Shown here: one piece after another, positions 21,001-28,478 of the stretch | Numbering within the stretch: the stretch's first letter is position 1 | Layout: every line of letters starts with the position of its first letter | From: Chromobacterium sp. IIBBL 290-4 | GTDB taxonomy: Bacteria > Pseudomonadota > Gammaproteobacteria > Burkholderiales > Chromobacteriaceae | Direction of reading: 5' to 3' | NCBI RefSeq assembly: GCF_024207115.1 | Contig: NZ_CP100128.1 | Location: 496,001 to 560,000 of the forward strand | Length of the DNA stretch: 64,000 bases | Position numbers and translations under genes: made by a program | Notes under the pieces: model-generated | The model's input: only the letters and a program-made list of their open reading frames with translations | Told to the model about the DNA's origin: nothing | Database searches by the model: none

Positions 21001-21003
21001 CGT

Positions 21004-22017
21004 TCAGGCCGGGCTCGCCACACGGCGAGCATCTCTTCTGGCCGCCTGCCCCAATAGCGTCTCCGCCAATGCATCGGCGATGGGAAAACCCGTAGCAGTC
21101 TGCATCCAGACAAACTCGCCGGCGGGATTGATCTCCAGAAACACCCACTCGCCGGCCGGCGTCACGATCAAATCCAGCGCGCCGTAATTAAGCTGCAGCG
21201 CATCCATCAAGCGCAAAATCCGCCGCCGCATCTCCTCCGGCACCGGATACGGCCGCCATTCCTCCCGCAAGCCCGCGCCATCGCGCCGCCAGTCCACCCG
21301 GCTCTTGTCTCCGCGCTGCGAATCCACCGCACCGCAGAACAGCCGCTCGCCCACCACCGTAATGCGCAGCTCCAGCGCCTTGGGAATGTATTGCTGAAAC
21401 GTCATGGGACCGTTTGCCAGACTATCCAGTTGACGCAGATGCTCCTCGCGCACGCGGTTGGTATACATGACCCGGGTGACGTCATCGTCGCGGATGGTCA
21501 AGGCGCGCAGAGGCTTGGCGACGATATCGCCGTCAAAGCGGTGGTAAAACGCGCGCACCGCCTCCGGATCGTTGCTGGTCAGCGTTTCCGGCACCGTCAT
21601 GCCAAGCTGGCGCGCCAGTTTGAGCTGCAAAGGCTTATTGTCGGCTTGATACACTCGCTCGAACGGATCCAGCTGGAAGGCGTCGCTGCAGGCCAGCATG
21701 CCCTGCAGCACCGCGTAGCATTCGTGATAAACCGCCTCTTTGTGCGGCTTCGGCATCTCATCCGGCAAATTCCGCGCCAATGCCAGACGGCGGAAATAAA
21801 TGGCTCCCAACTCGTCCAGGCTGAAGCGCTCGCCGGCGGGACCAGTCAGCAGCTCGCTGCGCTCCGCCGCGGACGACGGCGCCAGATTGAGCCTGACCGA
21901 TGTCGGATATTGGTCGGTATTCAAACGAATGGGTTCGGCGCCGCGCGCCTTGAGCGCGGCTGCGACCAAGTCCGGACAATAAGGATCGCGGCTGTGGCTG
22001 ACGATCAAAACCTTCAT
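21004..22017 (-). CDS. MvdD-like ATP-grasp ligase, graspetide-type RiPP maturase
   Basis: A 337-residue ATP-grasp enzyme of the MvdC/MvdD (graspetide synthetase) family. These enzymes phosphorylate Asp/Glu side chains of a precursor and link them to Thr/Ser/Lys. Visible features are KVLIVSHSRD at the start and IVAKPLRALTIRDDD (nucleotide-binding lysine with the KPL..R pattern). ELRITVVGERLFCGAVDSQ, DWRRDG and the metal-binding closing motif FLEINPAGEFVWMQ also appear. The ATG at 22017 has GGAGAGG 8 nt upstream. It is the last gene of the locus, after two precursor genes, and is separated from them by a stem-loop. Product chemistry is inferred from family and from the TTxxxxEE cores. Confidence 0.85.
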   Translation of the reverse strand: MKVLIVSHSRDPYCPDLVAAALKARGAEPIRLNTDQYPTSVRLNLAPSSAAERSELLTGPAGERFSLDELGAIYFRRLALARNLPDEMPKPHKEAVYHECYAVLQGMLACSDAFQLDPFERVYQADNKPLQLKLARQLGMTVPETLTSNDPEAVRAFYHRFDGDIVAKPLRALTIRDDDVTRVMYTNRVREEHLRQLDSLANGPMTFQQYIPKALELRITVVGERLFCGAVDSQRGDKSRVDWRRDGAGLREEWRPYPVPEEMRRRILRLMDALQLNYGALDLIVTPAGEWVFLEINPAGEFVWMQTATGFPIADALAETLLGQAARRDARRVASPA

Positions 22018-22031
22018 CTTGCTGCCTCTCC

Positions 22032-22061
22032 AAAACAAAACGGGCGAGCCTCGGCTCGCCC
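22032..22061 (-). terminator. attenuator-like stem-loop between precursor and ligase genes
   Basis: On the minus strand GGGCGAGCC and GGCTCGCCC pair and are followed by GTTTTGTTTTGG, which then leads straight into the ligase ribosome-binding site. An 18-bp perfect palindrome (GCATGGGCT/AGCCCATGC) lies just upstream at 22067-22084. Partial termination here would make precursor mRNA more abundant than ligase mRNA. Confidence 0.72.
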
Positions 22062-22098
22062 TTTCGGCATGGGCTAGCCCATGCTTAATACTGAAAAA

Positions 22099-22317
22099 TC
22101 ACACCTCGAACAGCGGCGGCTGGTCGCCCTCTTCGCCCACCGCCAGAGTCGTGATCTGGTCGCGCAGAGGCGTGGAGGCATGCGATTCCTCGCCGATCGC
22201 CAGCGTGCTGGCATGCGACTCTTCGCCAATCGCCAGAGTTGTAGCTTGCGCGCCGCCGCCAACCAAGGCGATCTCATGATCTTCCAAAAATGCTGCGAAC
22301 AACGGTTTCTGAGCCAT
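22099..22317 (-). CDS. graspetide precursor peptide A with three TTxxxxEE-type cores
   Basis: A 72-residue peptide. The leader (1-25) has KPLFAAFLEDHE and a double glycine, VGGG at 19-22. The core region has three copies of one motif: T26-T27-LAIG-E32-E33, S37-T38-LAIG-E43-E44 and T56-T57-LAVG-E62-E63. The first two are joined by SHA. TTxxxxEE is the core pattern reported for plesiocin-type (group 2) graspetides, in which Thr hydroxyls are esterified to Glu side chains. The ATG at 22317 has GGAGG 8 nt upstream; an ATG two codons earlier would sit too close to it. The gene lies directly before the ATP-grasp ligase. No lysine follows the leader, so ester links are expected. Confidence 0.88.
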   Translation of the reverse strand: MAQKPLFAAFLEDHEIALVGGGAQATTLAIGEESHASTLAIGEESHASTPLRDQITTLAVGEEGDQPPLFEV

Positions 22318-22341
22318 GCTCATTTCCTCCAAAAACTTTGC

Positions 22342-22518
22342 TTAAAAGTCCTGCGTCGGCAACGGTTCGCCCGGATGTTCCGGTATGGCCATGGTGACCT
22401 GATCGCCCAGCAAAGCGTGGGTCACATCGAATTTGAACGGCGGCACAGCCTGCCCGGCGCCGCCGACCTGCTCGACTTCATGAGCTTCCAAAAATTGGAC
22501 GAAAAACGCTTGTTGCAT
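22342..22518 (-). CDS. second graspetide-like precursor peptide B with degenerate core
   Basis: A 58-residue peptide read directly from the minus strand, too short for usual gene calling. Its leader aligns with precursor A: FFVQFLEAHEVEQVGGAGQA against LFAAFLEDHEIALVGGGAQA, including the double glycine. The core differs. VTMAIPEHPGE aligns with TTLAIGEE but keeps only one Thr and one Glu at the motif positions, and VTHALLGDQ could supply a Thr-Asp pair. AAGGA lies 7 nt before the ATG. Its stop is 24 bp before precursor A starts, so the two are probably co-transcribed. It may make a differently linked product, or may be decaying. Confidence 0.78.
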   Translation of the reverse strand: MQQAFFVQFLEAHEVEQVGGAGQAVPPFKFDVTHALLGDQVTMAIPEHPGEPLPTQDF

Positions 22519-22837
22519 TTTAATTTCCTTGTCATTGCGCGACCTGCCGCCAAGGTCGGGTTCATCACGAGCGGCCGGCTTCTCGCGCCAGTCCGACGCC
22601 AGAAGCGATAAAACTCACGCAATAGGGAGTGGGAGCGGCACTTATTCAGGCCAAGCCGCTCAATAATGCGCATAAAATCCCAAAGGCATTAAAATGCATG
22701 CCAAATGCATTTAAGTCAAGATCATAATTGTTTCATGGCATTCACAAACCGCAGCGATGCGACCCCTGCTCCATCTCATCAGAGGTCGCTTCAAACGACC
22801 AAACCAGCCAGTTGGCAAAAATCAGCATTGGCCGCGC
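22519..22837. other. regulatory gap upstream of the precursor genes
   Basis: This 319-bp stretch separates the exporter gene from the precursor genes. It holds the promoter-like sequence and dyad at 22688-22719. An 83-codon minus-strand frame starting at 22673 runs through here but overlaps precursor B in another frame, so it is not accepted as a gene. Confidence 0.6.
22688..22719 (-). promoter_or_regulatory. promoter with a dyad in a 20-bp spacer, upstream of the graspetide precursors
   Basis: On the minus strand TTGACT (22719-22714) and TTTAAT (22693-22688) are 20 bp apart. The inverted repeat AAATGCAT-N5-ATGCATTT (22692-22712) fills the spacer. A dyad in an overlong spacer is the layout of MerR-family promoters. 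No MerR gene is seen in the window, so this is a suggestion only. Transcription would start about 160 nt before precursor B. Confidence 0.5.
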
Positions 22838-24988
22838 TCATGCATGGCTGGCCTCGCTCAAACGCTCACTAGCCAACGCTCTCTCACCACTGGCTATTCG
22901 TCCGCCAGCCATCGCCACCACACGGTCCGCCATCGCGATCGTCTCTGGCCGGTGCGCGATCACCACCCGTGTTAGCGGCAGGTCCCGAAGCGATTGATTC
23001 ACCCGATACTCGTTTTCCACATCCAGATGACTGGTCGCCTCATCCAAAAATAGAATGCTTGGTCGTTTATGCAGGGCTCGAGCCAGCAACAGGCGCTGCT
23101 TTTGCCCGCCGGAGAGCACTGCGCCCATATCGCCGATCAGCGTTTGATAAGCCATAGGCATCGCCAACACATCCTGGTGTACTGCCGCCATACGGGCTGC
23201 CACCTGCACCCGCTCCATGTCTGGACTATTAGCAGAAAAGGCAATATTTTCAGCGATTGAGCCGGCAAACAACTGATCTTCTTGCATCACCGCACCCAAG
23301 CGGCTGCGCCATTGTTTCAAACCCAAGCTCTGCATCGGCACGCCATCCACCAGTACCTCGCCCTGGCTTGGCTTAAGCAGCCCCAGCATCACTTTCAGTA
23401 AAGTGGTCTTGCCACAACCGGATGGGCCAGTGATAGCCATTGACTCCCCGGCTGCGATGCTCAGATCTACGCCATCGAGTATCCACGGCTCGCCTTCCGC
23501 ATGGCGGAAGCGCACCCCTCGCAGCTCCAGCGCCGGCGGAATCATCGCATCAGCCTCCTCTATGACTGATCCCGCTGCTACAGCGCTTTCCGGTTCGCTC
23601 AGCACGATGTCAGCCAAACGTTCGCGCTGAATGCGCAGCATGCGGATCTGAAAGAACAAATCCACCAGGCCGCCTACTCGGCTGGAAAACTGCATCTTGT
23701 AGCTGCCATAGGCAAACATCATGCCAATGGAAAACTGGTGATCCATTACCAGCAGCGCGCCGAAGTAAGTCACCAGAATGCCCTCCAGGCCGAAAATCAA
23801 TCCATTGGCCAACTGATACAAAGTAGACATGCGCTGAGTCGCCAAACCGCGATTGGTGCTGTTCACCACCAGATTCAACCACTGGCTGCGTCGGTCGCTC
23901 TCGCGATTGAACAGCTTGATCGACTGCGCGCCGCGTATGCTTTCCATGAAATGGCTCTGCTCGCGCGCCGACAATACAATCTGCTCTTCATTCGCCTGCT
24001 TGAACGGCGCATAGGTCGCCGCCCTGATCAAGATGTAGATCGTCAGCGCCAGCAAGGTGATCATGGCCAGCTGAACGCTGTAAAACAGCATCATCGCCAG
24101 CGCCAAGACCGCCATCACGCCATCCAGGATGGAACTGAGCGCGGTGGTGGTCAGCGTCTGGCGGATGGTATTGATGGCGCCGAAGCGCGACAGCACATCG
24201 CCCAGATGCCGCTTTTCGAAATACGACATCGGCAAGCCCAACAGCCGGGTAAACACGCTGGCTACCCACTGCATGTTCAGCTGAGTGGAAAAATAGATCA
24301 CCAGCCAGGAGCGCAAAGTTCCAACCAACATTTGCACCAGCATCAACATCAAAAAACCTAGCGCCATCACCTTGAGCAGGTCGCGGTCGTTCTGCACGAT
24401 CACGCCATCTATCACCCATTGTTGAAAAAAAGGCGCCAACAGCGTCATCACTTCCAGCGCGGCGGACAAGGCCACCACCTGGAAAATGGACCGCTTCAGG
24501 CCGAGCACCTGCCCTACCAAGGCGCGCAGGCTGACATCCTGTTTCTCTTCCTTTTTTTCGAACTGCGGCGTCGGCGACAACTCCAACGCCACACCGGTGA
24601 AATGACGCGATGTCTCCTCAAAAGAAAGCTTGCGCGCGCCAAAGGCGGGATCGTGAATCTCCACCCGCCCTGCCGCCACCCGCTTGAGCACCACGAAGTG
24701 GTTCAAATCCCAATGCAGGATGCAGGGAGTCTGCAACTGGTCCAATTCATCCAGTTCCAGACGCAATGGACGGCTGGCTAAGTGCAAGGCATCAGCATGC
24801 TCCACCAATTGCTTGAGCGTGGCGCCCTTGGCCGAGATCGCATAGCGGCGGCGCAAGCTGGCGATGTCGGACACATGGCCGTGAAAGCTGGCGATCATGG
24901 TGAGGCAAGCCAAGCCGCACTCGGCCGCCTCGGTTTGCAACAACATGGGGAGACGACGGCCAAAGCCGTATTGCAAGGCGTCCAACAT
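22838..24988 (-). CDS. peptidase-containing ABC exporter (C39 peptidase, PCAT)
   Basis: A 716-residue bacteriocin-type exporter that should both cleave double-glycine leaders and pump the product. The N-terminal C39 peptidase has C24 in QTEAAECGLACLTMI, H97 in HWDLNHFVVLK and D113 in HDPAFG. The transmembrane domain spans roughly 160-450. The ATPase has Walker A GPSGCGKTT, signature LSGGQKQRLLLARAL, Walker B ILFLDEATSHLD and the switch His in VIAHRPET. The ATG at 24988 has AAGGAAAG upstream and lies 2 bp after the membrane-fusion gene ends. Substrates available in the locus are the two graspetide precursors and the double-glycine peptide at 26662-27024. Confidence 0.93.
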   Translation of the reverse strand: MLDALQYGFGRRLPMLLQTEAAECGLACLTMIASFHGHVSDIASLRRRYAISAKGATLKQLVEHADALHLASRPLRLELDELDQLQTPCILHWDLNHFVVLKRVAAGRVEIHDPAFGARKLSFEETSRHFTGVALELSPTPQFEKKEEKQDVSLRALVGQVLGLKRSIFQVVALSAALEVMTLLAPFFQQWVIDGVIVQNDRDLLKVMALGFLMLMLVQMLVGTLRSWLVIYFSTQLNMQWVASVFTRLLGLPMSYFEKRHLGDVLSRFGAINTIRQTLTTTALSSILDGVMAVLALAMMLFYSVQLAMITLLALTIYILIRAATYAPFKQANEEQIVLSAREQSHFMESIRGAQSIKLFNRESDRRSQWLNLVVNSTNRGLATQRMSTLYQLANGLIFGLEGILVTYFGALLVMDHQFSIGMMFAYGSYKMQFSSRVGGLVDLFFQIRMLRIQRERLADIVLSEPESAVAAGSVIEEADAMIPPALELRGVRFRHAEGEPWILDGVDLSIAAGESMAITGPSGCGKTTLLKVMLGLLKPSQGEVLVDGVPMQSLGLKQWRSRLGAVMQEDQLFAGSIAENIAFSANSPDMERVQVAARMAAVHQDVLAMPMAYQTLIGDMGAVLSGGQKQRLLLARALHKRPSILFLDEATSHLDVENEYRVNQSLRDLPLTRVVIAHRPETIAMADRVVAMAGGRIASGERALASERLSEASHA

Positions 24989-24990
24989 GA

Positions 24991-26235
24991 TTAAAACTTT
25001 CCTTTGATCGCCAGCAAGGGCTCGAAGATCCACTCGATGATGCGGCGCTTATCCACCAAGATGTCCGCCTCCACCAACATATCGGCCTGTAATGGCTCTT
25101 GGCGGCCATAGGCCAGCACCGATTGCTTGTCCGGCTGCACGGTTACGCGATACAAGGGATCTTGATTGACGGCGGCCGGATCGGCGCGTAGCGCTGTGCC
25201 TGGCTGGGCGCTGCGAGACACTTCCAGCACCGTGCCTTCGTATTGGCCGAATTTTTGATAAGGGAAGGCGGCATAGCGCAGTTGCACCCGTTGGCCGGGC
25301 CGCACAAAGCCGATGGCGCTGGAGGGCGCGTAAAACCAAGCTTGCAGACGCGAACGCGCCGGCACGATGCTGGCCAGCGCCTGACCAGCGACTACTGCTT
25401 GGCCTTCTGTGGCTTGCAAGGAAGTGATGATCCCGGCAATCGGCGCGACCACCGTCAACTCGCGGCGGGATTCCGTTTCCCCTTGCTCCTGCTGCAAACC
25501 GTAAAGCGATCGCTCGATATCGCTTTTTTGCGTGTCATAGCGACTGGGCTGCGCTTGGATATCTGATCGCGCGGCATTGATCTGCGCGCCCAGATCCGTC
25601 GCCGTCCGTTCCAGCGCCGCCAGGCGCGCCTGTTGATCCAGCAGAGCGTCGCTTCTTTCCTGCACCTGCTGCGGCGGAGCAAAACCAGACTGCCCCAGCG
25701 CCTGATAGCGCGCCAACTGCGCCTGCGCGGATTGGACCCGGCTGCGCTGCAGCGCGTGTTCGGTTTCCAACTGCTTGCGCTGGGTTTCCAAGTCTTGCAG
25801 TTTTTGCCGCAACGCTGCCATCTGCTCGCCATTGAGCCGCGCCAGATTGCCCAGCTCGGCGCGAAAGTTGTCTTGCCGCTTGCGCAGGCTCAGCAACGAC
25901 TCGGCTGTGGTCTCTCCCAGCTTGGTCACCCGCTCGGCGGACACTGTGAACAAAGGCTGGCCGCGCGTCACCAACTGGCCCTCGCGCACCAGCCTCGTCA
26001 CCACCACGCCGGCTTGCAAAGGCGCGGCTTGGGCTAAGCCCAAGTCCGGCTGCAAACTGCCATGCGCTGGTATACGGCGGGTATAGTCCAGTGCAAACAG
26101 CATGATAAGGATGAGCAAGGTAAAAAACGAGGACAACGCTACCAATAGCCCGATCATGCCATTCTGTTTCAACAATGCCTTACCAGAGGTATTATTTTGG
26201 CTCTGATAATCTACAGCTTCTTTTCGAAATAACAT
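24991..26235 (-). CDS. HlyD-family membrane fusion protein, partner of the PCAT exporter
   Basis: A 414-residue periplasmic adaptor of the type I secretion/bacteriocin type. It starts MLFRKEAVDYQ, as colicin V CvaA-like adaptors often do, and has one membrane helix at about 27-50. A biotinyl-lipoyl half (VTRLVREGQLVTRGQPLF) precedes a long coiled-coil (about 100-250). The second lipoyl half is ELTVVAPIAGIITSLQATEGQAVV. It ends in the usual beta-domain and short tail. The start has a weak ribosome-binding site. It is coupled to the exporter gene; an outer-membrane TolC-like protein would have to come from elsewhere. Confidence 0.9.
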   Translation of the reverse strand: MLFRKEAVDYQSQNNTSGKALLKQNGMIGLLVALSSFFTLLILIMLFALDYTRRIPAHGSLQPDLGLAQAAPLQAGVVVTRLVREGQLVTRGQPLFTVSAERVTKLGETTAESLLSLRKRQDNFRAELGNLARLNGEQMAALRQKLQDLETQRKQLETEHALQRSRVQSAQAQLARYQALGQSGFAPPQQVQERSDALLDQQARLAALERTATDLGAQINAARSDIQAQPSRYDTQKSDIERSLYGLQQEQGETESRRELTVVAPIAGIITSLQATEGQAVVAGQALASIVPARSRLQAWFYAPSSAIGFVRPGQRVQLRYAAFPYQKFGQYEGTVLEVSRSAQPGTALRADPAAVNQDPLYRVTVQPDKQSVLAYGRQEPLQADMLVEADILVDKRRIIEWIFEPLLAIKGKF

Positions 26236-26365
26236 GTTACAACAGTATGTTTATAATATTAATTTAAAGCCAAATTGAATTAGAATAAATGACTCCAAAA
26301 GCTTTAACTTATTAGCAAAGCTTCAATAATTTTCAACCCAAAATAACGACTAAAAAACATGCTTT

Positions 26366-26518
26366 TCACTTATTAAATGAAAAATAAATTGACACAACAG
26401 TCAACACAATAATAATCCAGAATGGGTAGCCAAATGGATCTCTAGCATCTGGCAGTGCGGAAAACATCAAACATGGCCATATCATAATCATGATAAGTTT
26501 CACAAGCCTACTTTTCAT
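26366..26518 (-). CDS. small two-helix membrane protein, possible immunity protein
   Basis: A 50-residue frame read directly from the sequence, beginning MKSRLVKLIMIMIWPCLMF and ending FWIIIVLTVVSIYFSFNK. It has two hydrophobic stretches separated by ALPDARDPFGYP, consistent with a hairpin in the inner membrane. It lies between the double-glycine peptide gene and the membrane fusion gene on the same strand, the usual place for a bacteriocin immunity gene. The ribosome-binding site is poor (GAGTAA) and the sequence is not recognised, so it could still be chance. Confidence 0.5.
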   Translation of the reverse strand: MKSRLVKLIMIMIWPCLMFSALPDARDPFGYPFWIIIVLTVVSIYFSFNK

Positions 26519-26661
26519 AAAATTACTCAACTCTCATTAGATTGAATAAACAACTCATTAAATAAAGCAATTTACCGCGAAAGGGCCTAGTGAATTTATT
26601 AAAATTACATGGCTTATTTAATAAACACAAAGGCCCTATCAAATTCAAGTCACGCCAAATG

Positions 26662-27024
26662 TCACTCTAAATATCTATTACAGCGGTTATTATTCATTCT
26701 TTGTTGGAATCTACTATTTTCCTTAATTAGCTTATACCCGGTATATGCTGCCTTAGCCGCTGCAACTATACACACTGGGGCAGTAAATCCAGTCTCTGCA
26801 GTCGCACAGATTTCCCCCGCACGAGCTCCTTGATACACAACTGCAACACCTAGAGGTACAGACTCACTAATATGCTCACCAATAATTGTTTGACAAGGCA
26901 AAGAAATAGGTTCGCTACCTTGATTGCCACTGTCAGACATTTCTCTTCTCAATTCCATCCTATCAGCCTCATCCATACGGCCTCCGGAAATAAAAGATAA
27001 ATTTTCCTCTTTTATCGTATGCAT
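26662..27024 (-). CDS. double-glycine leader peptide, candidate microcin/bacteriocin
   Basis: A 120-residue protein starting MHTIKEENLSFISGG, a textbook double-glycine leader of class II bacteriocins and microcins with cleavage after residue 15. The remaining 105 residues start RMDEADRMELRREMS. They include a small-residue, hydrophobic stretch with two cysteines (GEICATAETGFTAPVCIVAAAKAAY) and a basic tail with a further Cys. GGAG precedes the ATG at 27024 by 7 nt. The GC content is clearly lower than in the flanking housekeeping genes, which suggests transfer. The exporter downstream carries the matching C39 peptidase. The activity of the mature peptide is unknown. Confidence 0.68.
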   Translation of the reverse strand: MHTIKEENLSFISGGRMDEADRMELRREMSDSGNQGSEPISLPCQTIIGEHISESVPLGVAVVYQGARAGEICATAETGFTAPVCIVAAAKAAYTGYKLIKENSRFQQRMNNNRCNRYLE

Positions 27025-27077
27025 CATCACTCTCCAAAGCAATATATCAATGTAATTAATGGTACGAAACTGTAAAA

Positions 27078-27086
27078 CTTATAACA
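27078..27086 (-). promoter_or_regulatory. extended -10 promoter upstream of the double-glycine peptide gene
   Basis: The minus strand reads TGTTATAAG, an extended -10 element, about 54 nt before the ATG. No good -35 is present. Confidence 0.35.
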
Positions 27087-27426
27087 TACCACCTCAACAA
27101 GTCACATCAAAGCCCTGAAATGACAAATGATTAAAGCATGGGGAATTTCATTTTGCAATAGAATGTAAACAAATTGAAAAACCATAACGATCTTTGTTGC
27201 AAAACCGCCCTATGACACCCAATGCAAAGCAATGACATTGCTCCCCATCAACATACAAGGGCACCAACTGGAAACCTAAAAATCAACACTCAAAATGCAC
27301 TGGTCATTTATGATTTTACTGGAATTGGTACAGCATGATCGTATATCACGGTTCAGTTATGCCGCCATTTAGTTCTGCCTGATTGGAAAGAGAACAGCCA
27401 GGGCACGCAATTTTGTAACGAGATCC

Positions 27427-27557
27427 GGCTTTGTTGCATAACTAAAAATCATGCCAGAATGTGGAAGAATTATGGTGGAAAATTCCACACTAAATCAGCA
27501 ATTTTCTCTACCTTTCTTGCTACACCGTGGCACAAAAATTAGTTATGCAACAAAGCC
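27427..27557. mobile_element. 131-bp MITE-like element or IS remnant with perfect 19-bp terminal inverted repeats
   Basis: GGCTTTGTTGCATAACTAA (27427-27445) and its exact reverse complement (27539-27557) bound 93 bp of internal sequence with no gene. The ends resemble those of IS5/IS903-type elements, which start GGCTTTGTTG. No target duplication is visible in the flanks (…GATCC and TTTCT…). It is either a non-autonomous element or what remains after internal deletion of an insertion sequence. Confidence 0.7.
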
Positions 27558-27949
27558 TTTCTTATCTAATAAATTCATATCTCTCCTGACATTAATGCAG
27601 CTGATCCGTGCTGCACGATTTTCTCAACAGAATTCCTATCAACCAATGCATTTAAAATGGCTATAAAGAGAAAGAAATAACAATATGCTCTTCAAAATCC
27701 TATAAGTAGATGTTTTTCGAACCCAAGACCAGTACATTTCATTTACATTACACCAATTCAAAAATAAACTCAATTGTCATTTTTTGTTATGTGCAACGCC
27801 TCGTCCTCTTGACACCCCGTCTCCTCTTCCATGCGAGCTGACAGCATCGTATCGACATTGCTCGGCGGGAGCGTTCTTGCTACTTGACGCACCTGGTTTC
27901 GCCTTTCACAATCACCCAGCTATCTCGACATGACCAGCAAGAGGACAAT

Positions 27950-28249
27950 ATGCCTACCATCAAGCCGCGCAACCCATTGGCTTGCGCGCCGATACTGAAA
28001 AAGGGCGGAGCCCATGGCCAAAGCCGCTCCGGACAGCGCCGCAGCCAGAAACAAGCGATGTGGATGGAATGGGAAGACTGGCAAGATGAGCGACAGCTCG
28101 CCGCTCAACAGCAAGCATCAGACGCCGAGGAGGTTTTTTTGAAATCGGCAGCCCCAAAAGAAACAGGCCATCACCCGATGGCCTGTTTCTTTTGGGGCTG
28201 CCCCTCTCCCGCAGTCTTCGCGAGACGCGGATCTGCCTCTGGCATGTGA
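27950..28249 (+). CDS. small basic hypothetical protein, possibly frameshifted at its 3' end
   Basis: As read, a 99-residue protein starting MPTIKPRNPLACAPILKKGG and rich in Gln/Arg/Lys to residue 60. AGAGGA lies 5 nt before the ATG. The last 36 codons run through a 26-bp perfect terminator-like hairpin. A run of seven T (28134-28140) just before it decides the frame: with six T the protein would stop after ...DAEEVF at 63 residues, 8 nt before the hairpin. The short form looks more natural. Function not recognised. Confidence 0.5.
   Translation: MPTIKPRNPLACAPILKKGGAHGQSRSGQRRSQKQAMWMEWEDWQDERQLAAQQQASDAEEVFLKSAAPKETGHHPMACFFWGCPSPAVFARRGSASGM
28147..28202. terminator. 26-bp perfect hairpin, terminator-like
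   Basis: Arms 28147-28172 and 28177-28202 are exact reverse complements with a 4-nt loop ACCC. The right arm contains TTTCTTTT followed by GGGG, so it is not a classical T-tailed terminator. Its placement just after the likely true end of the small gene at 27950 suggests transcription termination or RNA stabilisation. Confidence 0.6.
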
Positions 28250-28478
28250 TTGATCGACGCGTGGCCAGTCGGCTAGGCAATGATATCGAACAGACGATCA
28301 AGCCCGCCCCGCTGGCTAGCGCGCAATCATCCAGCCCAAGCTTGCAGCAGCGTTCGACAAGAATGCCGCTGGACCCGCGTCTTAATCCGCGCAACAATTC
28401 AGCACACTCCGTTTACACAATAAGACAGTGGCGGCCAGTAGAATGCCGGCATTGTCTCCATCCCTTGGAATGTCTGTC

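Larger units (their letters stand above)
27025..27949. other. AT-rich intergenic region
   Basis: About 925 bp with no convincing gene on either strand. It contains a promoter-like element for the gene at 26662-27024 and the short inverted-repeat element at 27427-27557. Short frames here lack ribosome-binding sites and recognisable sequence. Confidence 0.6.

Noticed and set aside
22422..22673. 83-codon minus-strand frame starting MRIIERLGLNKC upstream of and overlapping precursor B
   Set aside because: It overlaps precursor B in another frame, has no recognisable domain, and precursor B has the better ribosome-binding site and a leader matched in precursor A.
27451..27666. 71-codon plus-strand frame starting inside the inverted-repeat element
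   Set aside because: No ribosome-binding site, crosses the element end, and no similarity to any protein pattern.
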